Shown: piece after piece, positions 12,655 through 24,220 of the stretch
How positions within the stretch are numbered: the first letter of the stretch is position 1
Layout of the letters: each line of letters opens with the position of its first letter
From: Ophiura sarsii
Lineage: Eukaryota; Echinodermata; Ophiuroidea; Amphilepidida; Ophiuridae
Assembly: GCA_035610835.1 (NCBI GenBank)
Contig: CM069449.1
Span: 41,833,098-41,897,097, forward strand
Reading direction: 5' to 3'
Length of the DNA: 64,000 nucleotides
The notes under the pieces: model-generated
Seen by the model: the letters and a program-made list of their open reading frames with translations, nothing else
What the model was told of the DNA's origin: nothing
Database searches by the model: none
Translations under genes and position numbers: made by a program

Positions 12655-12929
12655 CCCTAACCATCCTCAATGCCGCAAATGTGCACGGTAAAGTCTGTCT
12701 GTGCCAGCTGGCGTGGCACTTTTTCGATGAAATAATGTCCCCAGGCTACATAGTCGGGCCAATACACTGGCCCGAGTATGATTGGCCCCCGTGGCGCACT
12801 GGTAGAGCGTTCGTCTGACAACCGAGAGGTTGTGGGTTCGAGCCCCGGTGGCGGCGCCACTCTTTTTGTCCGCGTTTATGTCGTTGAAAAAACTAAAATT
12901 CTTCAAAATGTGACTTTAGGAGGTTAGGG
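12655..12929. mobile_element. TTAA-flanked element carrying a tRNA-like gene
   Basis: The ends are CCCTAACC and GGTTAGGG, bounded by TTAA at 12651-12654 and 12930-12933; the TIR continues imperfectly. TTAA plus CCC-initial termini is the piggyBac arrangement. The 275-bp body contains the tRNA-Val-like sequence at 12785-12856. The termini happen to spell telomere-like CCCTAA units. Confidence 0.7.
12785..12856 (+). tRNA. tRNA-Val(GAC)-like sequence
   Basis: A cloverleaf can be drawn: acceptor GCCCCCG against TGGCGGC with one C-C mismatch, D stem GCGC/GCGT, anticodon loop CTGACAA (GAC at 12817-12819) on a stem with one mismatch, and T arm GGG-TTCGAGC-CCC. CCA follows directly in the genomic sequence (12857-12859). 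Several mismatches make a pseudogene or mobile tRNA derivative likely. Confidence 0.55.
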
Positions 12930-13238
12930 TTAATAAATACATTTGGAAAGTCTGCATCCAGAAGATCAACTTTAAATGAACAATTGTCTAACAAGAGCGC
13001 TCTACGTATATTTATAGTTCGATTCCATTCATGATCATGTTCATCCGGCTCGCAGTGGTTTAGCCAAAGTGTCCGAAATGATTTCGTGACCACCATATAC
13101 ACAATTGATCATATTATATCTGCTTCCTGTCCAACGATTTTCATTAAACCAAAGCTAATTAAGAAGCTAAAAAAAACGTCTTTTGAATGGCACAGCAATT
13201 AGTTTGTAATTATTTTCAATTATAGACAAACTTAGGAT

Positions 13239-13355
13239 AGGACGTTTATGGTTTCTGCCGGGGTTTGTGCATCCCAGATATGGAATGATCTACCTATATT
13301 TATTCTGCAGTCTGTCTCTGTTATGGCCTTCAAGAAGGAACTCAAGACATTATTT
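13239..13355 (+). pseudogene. Possible LINE reverse-transcriptase tail fragment
   Basis: The frame reads RTFMVSAGVCASQIWNDLP, then a stretch ending FKKELKTLF. This follows the pattern R(S/T)F.V.GP..WN.LP ... FK..LK..LF that closes the reverse-transcriptase ORF of many jockey/CR1-type LINEs. Only about 39 residues are recognisable, and the sequence before and after is unrelated. It could be chance similarity. Confidence 0.4.
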
Positions 13356-13815
13356 GTTCCCCATCTAATCTTGTTTTTTATATTATTTTATATAACGCAT
13401 GCAAATATTCTTGCCATTTGTTTGGTGGATACTACATCAGGTAACACAAAATATTATGGCCTATTTAAAGGAAAGCGGTCATGGTGAGGAAAAGAACCGC
13501 TGACGGCGATTGTTGGTCCAGCTAAACCTTAGCTAATAACTAATACATCACTTATATCACACGATAGAAAATGCGTTCAATCAAATGAAGGATGGTTGAT
13601 TGAGCGCGCCGTTCACATTGGGTTAAGAGATTGTTGTAGAGTCGCACACAATACCGCTTGCATGTAAACATACGTAGAACAATTACAGACTGGGCCAATG
13701 TCCAACTTGTTTAGATTCAAATAGTCGCCGCGCGCTGTTCAATTTTCGTTAGAATATTCCCGGTCTCTTTTTGTCTTTCAGCAAGTACTACTATTGACCG
13801 GTTGGTCAATAGTAT

Positions 13816-13978
13816 ACAAATATTGAATGCCTGAGCGTGTGATAGTAAAAACTATATCACAAGGTTTAATTTGGATTTTTCCATTGCACGAGGCGAAGCC
13901 GAGTGTAATGGAATAATCCAAATTGGACCGAGTGATATAGTTTTACTATTGCACAAACAAAAGGCATTCAATATTTGT
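13816..13978. mobile_element. Foldback MITE, ~163 bp
   Basis: Inverted arms ACAAATATTGAATGCC ... GGCATTCAATATTTGT, continuing inward through GTGATATAGTTTTACTAT and AATTTGGATT. The centre is GCACGAGGCGAAGCCGAGTG. I saw no clear target duplication. A related structure lies at 24084-24220. Confidence 0.7.
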
Positions 13979-14873
13979 TTTATATCATGATATCACATGA
14001 TTCTTTTCCAGCCATAAACTATCACATGGTTGAAATCAGGCCTATCATGATATAATACCTTTTGAAAGACATTGAATGCCCTACATCGTACGATCCCGCC
14101 GTACTGATATGAAGCGTCTCGTGACACCCTGCACTATAAACAAAACAAAAAAACTGTATGTAAAGCTTTCTCTATAATTTCTACAGGGGTCGGTATAAAC
14201 AATAAATTGATTCCACTGGGCCACCATCTGTGTATGATGTCCACTCAGTGCAAAACAGCAAACGAGGAATCGCTCTTCAAACGTAAACAAATCGTCTGCA
14301 TAGTGCAAGGTCTTTGGTTTACCGCACTTTTTTTTTCTTCGGCTGAACATTTCAGTTAATTTTAGTCATGATTGATGAATATTTGTTGCCAATTCACTTG
14401 AGGACATTCTGCAACAAGGCCTAGACCTGTATCGATGAGGTGAGTTCAGCATGAGAGAGTAATTTTATCTTTCCTCAGCGACTCAATGGAGTGTAAACTA
14501 ACACAATAGTAATTTATAAATGAATAAGCTTATTTTTGATGAGAATCGATTAGCCTATTCCAAAATTGTTTTCATGTTTAATTTTATCAAAATCGCACAC
14601 TAAAATATATCCATGCTTTACATGAAACAAATATCGACTGCTCTTTATTCATGTTATTCGTGAAACGGTGAACTATTGTCCCTCGGTGAGCTGGAGACCG
14701 CAAGTCTACTATTTTCCCTCAGCTTTCGCCTTCGGGAAATAGTATAGGCTTAGGGTCTTCAGATAACCTCGGGGCAATAGATCACCCCATTAAGGGAAAT
14801 ATTCCCTAATGAAGCAGTTCATATTTGTATATTGTTAACTTAAATGTTATTTTGTATATTTGTAAGCGCTTTA

Positions 14874-15656
14874 GGGACCGTTCATTATTTATGGTGGAGG
14901 GGGGGTTGGGACAAATTCAAGACTTGTGTGTCAAAATTACCTAACCCCCCCTACAGCTGAAACTGAAAATTACACGACCCCCCCTACTAACCAATAGATT
15001 TTTACACAACCCCCCCCCCCCCCCTCAAAATCAACTTGTCACAAATTTAGGGGATGTATTTTTCTTTCGTCCATGGATTTGTTGGCTGTGCCCTCTGAAC
15101 GGCCAATTATTTAATGACTAACTACATTGCGAGCGTAGCGAGGCGGTAAATTTGTCATATATTTATACATTTTGGGTGGTTTTGTGAGTCTTTATAACCC
15201 GAAAAAAAGTTAGAACATCCTGACAAAAACGTATGAAATATTCTACTTTTGTGAGCTTTGGTGCAGAGCTGAGAGTGAGACGAGGTGAAAAGCATGCAAG
15301 AAATTACCGTTTTTAATCATATTGTTGGATTTTGGAACATAGGCCTATGCTGAGCAGGGCGTGCACAAAAAAGATTTGCTGTCCGAAAGTAGTCTCATCA
15401 TAACATGTTTTGAAGTTGAAAGGTCGTAAGAAAATGTGCGCGAAGCGCAGAAAAAAATGGCATTTACAATCCAAAATAGCCTCTAAAATTACCCCAATCA
15501 CCACCATCTTTATAGTAAAAAAAGTTACACAACCCCCCCTGTTTAAGAATAAAAAGTTACATAGCCCCCCCTATTTCAACATATGAAAGTTACATGACCG
15601 CCCCCCCCCCTATATTTTACCCAACACCCCCTCCACCATAAATAATGAACGGTCCC
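14874..15656. mobile_element. TTA-target element, 783 bp
   Basis: Ends GGGACCGTTCATTATTTATG and its complement, each followed inward by a (T)GGAGGGGG-type run. Perfect TTA lies at 14871-14873 and 15657-15659. The interior has repeated ACACAACCCCCC-type segments and no coding potential. A solo right end (AATAATGAACGGTCCCTTA) recurs near 54759. Probably PIF/Harbinger-like. Confidence 0.75.
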
Positions 15657-15839
15657 TTAAGCCTCTGGGGGATAGCGCATCACTACTACTTGTTGTATGT
15701 AAACTGCTCCCACAAAAAGTATCGAAACACTTAGAAATGATCCAATATATAACGGCTCGAAAGGGTATGCATTAATCGAAGCAAATAATCAAGTGCATAT
15801 TATGTGCATCATTCCGATTTCAGCTTGACACACTACATA

Positions 15840-16946
15840 CAAGGTGAATCAAAAAGAATTGTGCACGATTTCAAACGGCTATTTGACCTTGATGCGTGCA
15901 TTGAACCATGGAATTATTGTTGTCTGTATAAAGCGATGTTAATCTAGTTTATCCTCCCTAAAAATGAAAGTAATCGACTAAAAAATAAGCAAACTGTGAC
16001 ACGTTTGGTAAACTGTCCGCATTTTCGCCATTCCAATGAGATTTACACAGTTAAGACATAAATATTACTGCAGCATGATGATATGAACATGGAAGTGAGA
16101 GTCTACAAGCAAGGTATTGTTGTGCCTGTAATTTATTACAGGTTCCTGGTATATTAAATGAGTCAAAGGTGGTTAAACATTGTAGAAATGAATAATACTT
16201 CACAAACTAAAAATATTGCGCAAATAAAATGTTCGAAGACCCTTTGTTTCTTGATAATTGCACTGAAAAGTCATTCATATTTGCCTTTAGGTTCACAAAT
16301 AATACGGTTATGAGTTACGGTCTTCTGCTAAAATTTGTGTTTTTTAAGACATACAATTAAATGTTAGCTTGCAATTTAAAATAGAAATCATTTACTTTTT
16401 TCTGATTTTTTTTTTAATGAAGCCTTCCTTTGACATGGCCACCATTTTGCCGAAGACATGTGTGTGCCCTGGCCAACATGTTGCGAACAGCTCGTCTAAC
16501 CATTCCCCTAGCTGTTGCGGTGGAGCCTGTCACTTCGGCTCTGACACATGCCTCCACTTCTTGAAGACTTCTTGGTCTATAACAGGTGATGCTTGTATTC
16601 AGATTTGCCTTTTCATTTGATAACTCGGTATCAGACTATTAATTACTTATATCAGAGTGAAATATTGATTATTCAGGAACATTTTGACAATTAATGTGAT
16701 GATAATGACCATTTTAGCAAAACCAATTTTACTGTGTGTAAATCCCATTGGAATGGCAAAAAACTCGGTCAGTTTACGAAACTTGCCGCAGTTTGCTTAT
16801 TTTTCAGTCGATTACTTTCATTTTTTGGGAGGATAATCTAGATTAACAACTCTTTTTACAAACAACAGCAATTTCCATGGTTCAGTGCACGCATCAAGGT
16901 CAAATGGCCGGTTTAAATCGTGCACATTTCTTTTTGATTCACCCTG
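15840..16946 (-). mobile_element. Mariner/IS630-like element with ~210-bp TIRs
   Basis: Inverted arms of about 210 bp (15840-16047 and about 16737-16946) begin CAAGGTGAATCAAAAAGAA and end TTTTTGATTCACCCTG. TA occurs on both sides (15838-15839, 16947-16948). The flanks rejoin the local ~88-bp tandem unit (CTTGACACACTA...CAGTGTTCAC), which shows that the element inserted into that array. It encodes the tail of a transposase on the minus strand (16414-16578). Confidence 0.85.
16414..16578 (-). pseudogene. Transposase C-terminus (Tc1/mariner, IS630 superfamily)
   Basis: The minus strand reads RPRSLQEVEACVRAEV ... MVRRAVRNMLARAHTCL then RQNGGH and, seven codons later, a stop: 54 residues. The pattern RP.(S/T)L.E(L/V)..(A/C)(I/V)R.E(V/I) ... 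M(V/L)R(R).(V/M).N...R...C(L/I)..NGGH is the closing block of DDE transposases in this superfamily. The catalytic triad and all upstream domains are missing: the frame is not continuous before the RP motif. The element is non-autonomous now. Confidence 0.7.
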
Positions 16947-17236
16947 TACAGTGTTCACAACATGTTGAATATTTCGTAGTCTTGTTGAAGGCCCAGCTGA
17001 CATTATTCCGATACTATCTTTAAGTTTGACACACTATACAGTGTTCACAACATGTTGAATATCTCATAGTCTTGTTGACTGGCATTATTCCGATACTGGC
17101 TTTCAGCTTGACACACAATTATTGTACAGTGTTCACAACATGTTGAATATCTCATAGTCTTGTTGTAAGACTGGCATTATTCCGATGCTGGCTTTCAGCT
17201 TGACACACTATACAGTGTTCACAACATGTAGAACCT
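16947..17236. repeat. ~88-bp tandem repeat
   Basis: Three to four copies of a unit containing CAGTGTTCACAACATGTTGA, CATTATTCCGAT and CAGCTTGACACACTA. The mariner-like element at 15840-16946 split the array; a piece of the unit remains at about 15807-15839. Confidence 0.85.
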
Positions 17237-17850
17237 GCTGCTTTTGATATCGTTTCAAGATTTCCACTTCCGTTTTGCGGTGGAGCCATTTCTGGTTGAA
17301 ATCCAGAATCGCTGGTGTGTTCACTGGCCATTAACGATACGCGTCTGTCATCGCTGCTATCTTGATGGTTAGCATCTGCAGGAAAGTTTCTGAAACCAAA
17401 ACCAATAGTTTAGAATCACTGAACCAATAGCAAAAAGAAAATTAAGTCAAATCAAAATGGCGACCTTTAGTTTCTATGGGATTTTCTAACAAATCAACTT
17501 AATTTGGCTGCGCGCCCTCGATAGATCTAAAATCGATAGAAAAGATGATTTAGTATGTCATTATAAGCTGCATGCTACTCTTTGCACTTGGGTTTTAGTT
17601 ATTTTGGTTTTCAGTGTGGCATAGGCTAAATGCGTAATCAACTGTCGGCCATTGCTTGTCTGAGTGAGTCTTGGAAATCCCGTTATCGGCATGCATCACT
17701 TGAAAAGTGACAAACATAGATAAGCTGTAGGATTTCTATGGTGACAAAGCGCAAGGGCGCCACCTTGAAATATATTGCTAATTTAAACCACATTTACTTC
17801 AGTTGAAACTGTTCTAATTTGATGACAAAATGATACCAGGTTTCCCGTAA

Positions 17851-18000
17851 GGGAGCACATCAAAACTCGACCGCGCGGCAACCGCCGGTTCCGCCCGGTT
17901 AAACCGCATATCATTGTTTAGAACAATAAAACCCGGCTGTAACCGCAGGGAACCCCACGGAACCGGCGGTTGCCGGGCGGTCGAGTTTTGAAGTGCTCCC
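17851..18000. mobile_element. TAA-target palindromic MITE, 150 bp
   Basis: GC-rich palindrome: GGGAGCACATCAAAACTCGA at the left, mirrored by TCGAGTTTTGAAGTGCTCCC at the right, with a further stem CAACCGCCGGTTCC/GGAACCGGCGGTTG. Perfect TAA at 17848-17850 and 18001-18003. Confidence 0.85.
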
Positions 18001-18396
18001 TAACTATATGATTTGTTCATTTCAGCACAGTCCCCACAATATTTTTGGCTTAACAATCCACGCGGCTATTGGTTTAACCATATACAAAACAAATTATAAA
18101 AGTGTATAACAATATGAAGTGAACTGACAAAGTGAATGAACAACTAAAATTAATTTACTAAAATTGCTATCTTTGACCGTTATACTTCCATAATTCCTCT
18201 TGCCAAATGAACCGACAGACTGACCCCCCCCCCCCCCCCCCCCCCCCCCACCCCACCTTATCTGGCTACGCCACTGCGTTTGACGCAGAATGATTAACGT
18301 AATGGCAGCACCCATTTCACTAAGTAGGAAGGTAAACAAAAGCGCCTATCAATCATAATCTCAATACTGGTGTAAAATGCATTATTGCTACAACAA

Positions 18397-18402
18397 TTTA
18401 TT
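18397..18402 (-). terminator. Candidate polyadenylation signal AATAAA
   Basis: AATAAA on the minus strand, about 75 bases past the stop codon of the transmembrane exon at 18477-18736. The position is suitable for that transcript. Confidence 0.4.
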
Positions 18403-18476
18403 ACTGTGAGTTTTCTATGGCGTCTATTCATTGACAAACAAGACACGACAAAACAATAACATATTCAAAACATGAC

Positions 18477-18736
18477 CTACTTAGTAGCCAGTTGATTAGC
18501 AATTGTATATCCTCTATCACGATGACCTCTGACCAACTTCTTAAGCTCCGCCTTTCTTCTAAAGTGTATCCATCTTTTAATACCCGCCACCAATAGTCCG
18601 ATAAGTGCCAAGGCTACCATACATGGCATTATGATGAGGATAGAGGAATCATCACTTAGGATAAATATGTAGCTATAATAATCGTCACTTTTCGCTTTGG
18701 TTCTGATGGTGGGTTTCGTCGCGTTTTCTCCAGTCT
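18477..18736 (-). CDS. Terminal exon: transmembrane helix and basic tail
   Basis: The exon starts after an acceptor reading TTTTATCTCAG|AGACTGG and ends at TAG (18477-18479). It adds 85 complete codons. Order: short polar extracellular stalk, one hydrophobic segment (ILIIMPCMVALALIGLLVAG), then a Lys/Arg-rich cytoplasmic tail of about 30 residues (KRWIHFRRKAELKKLVRG...). This is the layout of the last exon of a type I single-pass membrane protein. The acceptor leaves two bases (AG) to finish a split codon, which matches the one base left by the donor of the Ser/Thr-rich exon at 42040-42859 on the same strand. I do not recognise a named family. Splicing between the two exons is inferred. Confidence 0.6.
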
Positions 18737-20049
18737 CTGAGATAAAATAATAGATTATAGTACAACAAATATTTTTAAATATCTTATAAATTATACAGGG
18801 TGAGTAAAAAAACCTGCAATAGTGGAACGAAGCCATCTTGTATTCGAAACTTAGTTGATGTATGACATATTTAAAACGTTATAAGTATGGCATTATTTGT
18901 TATTAATTTCACGTGAAAAAATGAAGTCAATCGCATTTTTCGTTTGCCTTTGTTGACCCTTTTTACCCATGAACCCATTTCACATTCTTGTCCACGAGAC
19001 ACCCACAAAACATGCATGAGATTGAAAAATGCGTCTCTCATTAAAATTTGAAAATTTGTGTAAATTAATGTGTCCATTCTTGTTTATATGGGAGATAGAA
19101 TAATCAATTTACATAAGCCATGCTATGAATTGCTTATAATGTTCTAAATTTGAATAAAAAATAAAATTATTCCAAATATTTGTTGGCGGGTTATTCTTAT
19201 GTGAACATGAAATGTGTGCAACTTCAATTGAAAATAACTGTGCTCGTGGACAAACAAGTAAATTGGGTTGTGCAACAAAACGGTTCACCAAAGACAAACG
19301 AAAAATACGATTGACTTTCATATAATGTTTAAGGAACAAATATATCATTATTGCAACGTTTAAAAAGTTTAAATGGTACAGTGTAAAACCCGAGAAAAGT
19401 GCTTCCCGTAAGACATTTTGTGATACCCATCGTGTAATTGGAGCATGCGATTAGTATAGTCGCTGTTGGCAAATTAGCAAAATAAAGTTCCAATACCTAA
19501 ATTGAATGCAGTATAAACTATTCCAGCAACACTACTCTATTGAATTCATTTGTGGCTTTTGCTTTTAGTTGTTCCTCCTCCATCATATTACTTGTTAAAT
19601 TGTCATTGTATTTTTGTCCTTGTTGATATGATGGAAAATAAATATTGAATTGAAATTGAATTGAATTGTGTCGTTATTGAATGAAGATGACATCTCGAGG
19701 GCGATTCCTAATGATCAAGAATATTTTTGGAGGGAAAGACGCGAGTTCGTTTTAGGAATATTTACTAGTATTGTTCTCCGGTATGCAGCTATTCGCGCGT
19801 AAATTCAAAGTTATTCGTCTTGTATATTCAACTATGTGTGCCCAAGTGTGGTACGGAGGGATTGGACTCCTTGCATCACGTGCATTGGAACGCCAGCTTA
19901 AGGTTCAGTCACATAGAAGACAGATCGTGACCCAACCTCTTCCCAACTACATAATACCACTATTTTTTTCTTCAAAATCGGTTCAAATCTTGTTCAAACT
20001 TGCACAATTTATATTTTGGATCCCGACCAGGGATGAGCAGGGATGATTA

Positions 20050-20878
20050 CAGCGTGTCCCCAAAAAACTGGGTCCAAAACTGTCAGAGCTTATAACTTAA
20101 AATATGGAAACATAGATGCTTCATATTTAGGAATATAAAGGCAAATATATCTGACATTATTTGGTGAAATTATAAGACCAATTGGGTGTAAGGTTTTAGA
20201 AATACAAAGCTTTGCATACAGCGTGGTCAAAACCCGTTTTTTTTTTCAATTTTGCCCATGAACCGTCCATGCGTTGCATTTGCGCATCGTACTGACGTCA
20301 TCAAAGTTTTGCCTTTGACTTGATAACAATAACTTACTCATTAGGGGGATAAAAAGTGTAAATACCTATGATTATTTTTAGAAAAATCAATAAATAACCT
20401 TCTGAGACACTGCCATCTTTGAAGCAGTTCAAGAACCATTTCTACGAAATTGGAAACCAGCCGTTAGTCAATCATCTCATCAAAGGAATTAAAGGCAGGG
20501 CTGGAACTTCCTTTTTTCAACCAACCAGTAGGGATCGGGCAGGTAACTCACAAAAATACCTGCCCGACAGAAATTCCACCAGCTAAACATTAGATATTTC
20601 GGAGAATAAACACCATGCACATGATGTAGGGAAAACTTGCACACAACGCAAATGCAAGGCATAAGGTGGTTTATTGCTAAATTGGAAAATATGGGTTCTA
20701 TCCACGCTCTGTTGAAAGCTTTGTATTTCAAAAATTTGGCGTTTGATTAGTCTCACATTTTAACCAATTAAGGTCAGGTATATGTAACTTAATATCCCTA
20801 AATATTGAGCAGCTACGTTTTCAACTTTTTAAGTTACAAACTCTGCAGATTTTGGACCCAGTTTTTTGGGACACGCTG
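20050..20878. mobile_element. Mariner-like MITE, CAGCGTGTCC family, 829 bp
   Basis: TIRs CAGCGTGTCCCCAAAAAACT and the complement of CAGCGTGTCCCAAAAAACTG, extending through GGGTCCAAAA. TA on both sides (20048-20049, 20879-20880). No transposase could be recognised inside. A shorter relative lies at 35954-36226. Confidence 0.8.
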
Positions 20879-21287
20879 TAGTATGCGATATTTACCGTCT
20901 TCAACAAGACAAGAGATGCTGAATCGCCTACTAGTTAGTAGGCGACAGCATCATGAAATCACCAAGATTAGCATGTTTAATCGGCGACGTCACTTGTTCA
21001 GTCCCCGATCAATTGCCGACCTTGACACGACCATGACGACGGCACAAGTTGTGACATGTTGCTGTCAAGACTGCTCGCCGATTTGTCGCCGATTTGTTGG
21101 CTACAAGTCGGCGACTAAGATTCTGTATAGTCGCCGATTTTACATGTCAAGTTGGATTGCATCTTCTCTCCCGCTTGGAGCAGACTTATTGCCGACCACT
21201 TTCCAACTTCACACAACCACTAATGTGTCCATGCCATCCTTCCCGATTAAAAAACCCGCCACGATTTTTTTAGGCTGCGACCCCTAT

Positions 21288-21779
21288 GGTTGCACACCAC
21301 CAAATACATCTCCTATAGGCTTACACGTGAAATGCACAATTTTAAAATGGATATTTCTCGACGTTATAAGAAACTGGTATCTTGAAATTTGGTTTCAACT
21401 TGAAGATGAAAGCCATGACTACTAACTCAACAACTCATATATGGGGGGTAACCGGCATATTTTAGAGCTAGAGCCTTTTCAAAAAGTACGAGTTGAGTTT
21501 TCCTGGTCACACGCAATTGTTGATTTAGATGATGGCGTCAGATACTGGAAATGACCTGAACACAAATGTCTTTTTTAAAAATATTAAAAAAATCATCATT
21601 GCATCAATTTTTTTGGACCTAAAGAACGCTGATGTGTCTGTCAAAATTCACACTATATTAATTTGGCCATAACATGTAGTAAATACCCTAATTTTAAACT
21701 GTAATTTACAATAGGTCTCCTGTTTCGGACTATTGCCTCAAAGGGGGTAAGGCCAGACGTTATTTAGTGGTGTGAAACC
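21288..21779. mobile_element. TAT-target MITE, copy 1
   Basis: Ends GGTTGCACACCACCAAATA and the complement of GGTTTCACACCACTAAATAA. TAT at 21285-21287 and 21780-21782. The 492-bp body is repeated at 22878-23386 with about 95% identity by eye. Confidence 0.75.
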
Positions 21780-22877
21780 TATAGGAGACACTTTTTCATT
21801 ATTGCCTCATTTTATTAATCTTTTGCACGTTACATAATGCGTAGTTATGATTTTTGATCAAATATACGATTTCAAAGTTGTAAAAAACAGTGAAAGACAT
21901 TGTGCGCCATATTGGCTACGTCAGTAGAAAAGTAGATTTGGTTACCATGATCCTCGTCATAAAGGCATACGGCACTATGCTAATCACTTGTTGTAAAACA
22001 TTTTGCATGGAAGTATTGAAATTGCAAGGACATTCTGTGAGGTTGACCTATTCAGTAGACACAGCTTAATCAATTTACCCCCATGCCCTATCCCCCCTCC
22101 CATATGCCCTATGCCCCCCCACCGCTTACGTTCAACTCTTGCTTCAAATATGTCTTTTTAAATACAATTTAGATCATGTTAGACCCCGCGCCGTTCGGAG
22201 AGGGAAGTTTACGGAAGTATGCAAAACTTGTATTCAAATCCTTTTTTTTCTTCTCACTAAAGCGTAATTCGTTTAAAATTATATTTTTAATATTTAAGAA
22301 GAAAAAAAAATTCTCCGAATTTTGTTCCTATTAGCGAATATTAGACCCTCATATTTTGGCCATTTCGATAAATAAACATGTTAAACTTTAAATCGTTTAA
22401 AGCAATCATTTATGTCTATGGCACGTGTCCGAGAAGCGCCAATGTCGCATGATTTTGCATTAAAAGATAGTGGGGTGGAGAAGATGTGCTTTTATACAGA
22501 GCTCTATGGAACAAAATTTACATAATCGTCGATATCTCGAAAAGAAAATCATTAATCAAACATAATATTTTTTCAAATTAACTTTTTGGGGCAGGGAATA
22601 TACGGTTTTTTTCTTTAAAAAAAAAAAAAAAAAAAGATTAAAAAAAAGATTAAAAAAATCTAGATAATGACTTCAATTAGTCAGATTGTAGCTTATTTAA
22701 CCAAACGGACGGATCTTACATGATGAAACAGATGTGTATACTAAGAGAACGAAGGGTACGGGCCGTAATAATATGTGTTAGAACCAATTTTAACTAGAAG
22801 TCTAGTTATCATTGCCGGCAAGTCAGTTTAGACAGCAATGCAGGGGTAAAGGTCAAAGCGCCTTGACCCTCTGTATA

Positions 22878-23386
22878 GGTTGCACACCACAAAATACATC
22901 TCCCATAGGCTTACACGTGAAATGCACACTTTTAAAATGGATATTTCTCGACGTTATAAAAAACTGGTATCTTGAAATTTGGTTTCAACTTGAAGATGAA
23001 AGCCATGACTACAAACTCAACAACTCATATAGGGGGTAACCGGCATATTTTTGAGCTAGAGCCTTTTCAAAAAGTACGAGTTGAGTTTTCCTGGTCACAC
23101 ACAATTGTTGATTTAGATGATGGCGTCAGATACCGGCAATGACCTGAACACAAATGTCTCTGTTAAAATATTAAAAAATCATCATTGCATCAATTTTTTG
23201 GACCTAAAGAACGCTGATGTGTCTGTCAAAATTCACACTATATTAATTTCGCCATAACATGTAGTAAATACCCTAATTTTAAACTGTAATTTACAATAGG
23301 TCTCCCGTTTCGGCATAGAAACGGGCCGGTTTTGGACTATTGCCTCAAAGGGGGTAGGGCCAGACGTTATTTAGTGGTGTGAAACC
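22878..23386. mobile_element. TAT-target MITE, copy 2
   Basis: Same ends and body as 21288-21779. It has an extra ~28 bp (GGCATAGAAACGGGCCGG...) forming a small hairpin near 23314. No exact target duplication remains. A right-end fragment of the same family (TTTAGTGGCGTGAAATC) lies near 58584. Confidence 0.75.
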
Positions 23387-23798
23387 CTATTCAATTTCCT
23401 TTTGGTACGACGCTGTTGACATATTAGGCGTCATTGTTTGATATCAGGTATTACTATTAGATCAATTTCACTGAAATCGTGTTCAGCCAATATCCGTGAT
23501 TCCAAGACTATGAAAGGGCAACCTATTAGCCCATTTCAATAGCGTCTTTCCAAATAATAGACTGAGACTATGAGACTAGAATATATTGTCGTCCAATATT
23601 TTCTAGTCTCATACCCATATTTGTTTGTTACGAATATTCATCTATAAAGTAGAGCCTTACCCAACTTTAGCGTTTATTCATTATGCCTTGAGACTATTTT
23701 TCGCTGAAAGCATATTTTTATCGCGAATATAATGTAAACATGTTATCGGCTCAATGAAGCAGGCTTACAAGGGACACCGCTACGAAATCAACAAGTAG

Positions 23799-24060
23799 CA
23801 AAATGGCGAATTTAAGCGGGATTTAAGCGATGAGGAATTTAACGAGCTTTTGCGAACTAAAGATTCCGCCAACACAATAAAATCAAGAAGAAACGAGGTC
23901 AATATTTTCCGATCGTATCTTCAAGAAAAGAGCCCAGTTAAAGAGTTGCCGGATAAAAATAAGCTTACTTTAGCAGAAATTCTCGAACGATCCTACGCTG
24001 AATCAGGCTGAATTAAGACGGGCAGACGGTCAATTTTACCATTTTTATGGATACACGCCT
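23799..24060 (+). pseudogene. Crypton/KIAA1958-like (DUF3504-type) N-terminal fragment
   Basis: From 23799 an open frame reads ...DLSDEEFNELLRTKDSANT, then IKSRRNEVNIFRSYLQEK, then LAEILERSYAE. It stops at TGA 24009-24011. Just beyond, one frame over, is LRRADGQFYH (24014-24043). The pattern (F..LL..KDS.NT....R....FR.YL.E ... L...L..FYAE.R.ADG..Y) is that of KIAA1958/QRICH1-like proteins and Crypton-type tyrosine recombinases. The frame change is explained by a 10-bp tandem duplication (GCTGAATCAG) near 23997-24010. The catalytic domain is absent. Family assignment is from motif memory. Confidence 0.55.
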
Positions 24061-24083
24061 GGTATAAATATTAATAATAATAA

Positions 24084-24220
24084 TATTGAATAACTTGTTT
24101 TCGGTTGATACAAGAAGACATTGCACTCGCTATCAAAATATTGCACTCGTCTCCGACTCGTGCAATATTTTGTGTATCTCGTGCAATATATTCTTGCATC
24201 ACCCTCAAAGCCATTCAATA
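24084..24220. mobile_element. Foldback element, GTGCAATATT-rich
   Basis: Begins TATTGAA and ends TTCAATA, with internal inverted GCACTCG...CGAGTGC/CGTGCAATATT motifs. It resembles the foldback at 13816-13978 and abuts the Crypton-like fragment. Confidence 0.5.

Noticed and set aside
12657..12906. Minus-strand peptides such as GLEPTTSRLSDERST
   Set aside because: This is the well-known false peptide produced by reading a tRNA gene backwards; likewise at 46316-46531 and 8690-9001.
18793..18836. Mariner-like terminus TACAGGGTGAGTAAAAAAAC upstream of the transmembrane exon
   Set aside because: No partner terminus in inverted orientation could be found nearby, so it is at most a fragment.
20805..21425. 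206-residue open frame on the plus strand
   Set aside because: It begins inside the right TIR of the mariner-like element (to 20878), runs through unique sequence into the TAT-target MITE, and has no domain-like pattern. The frame's end is repeated in the second MITE copy. Chance frame.
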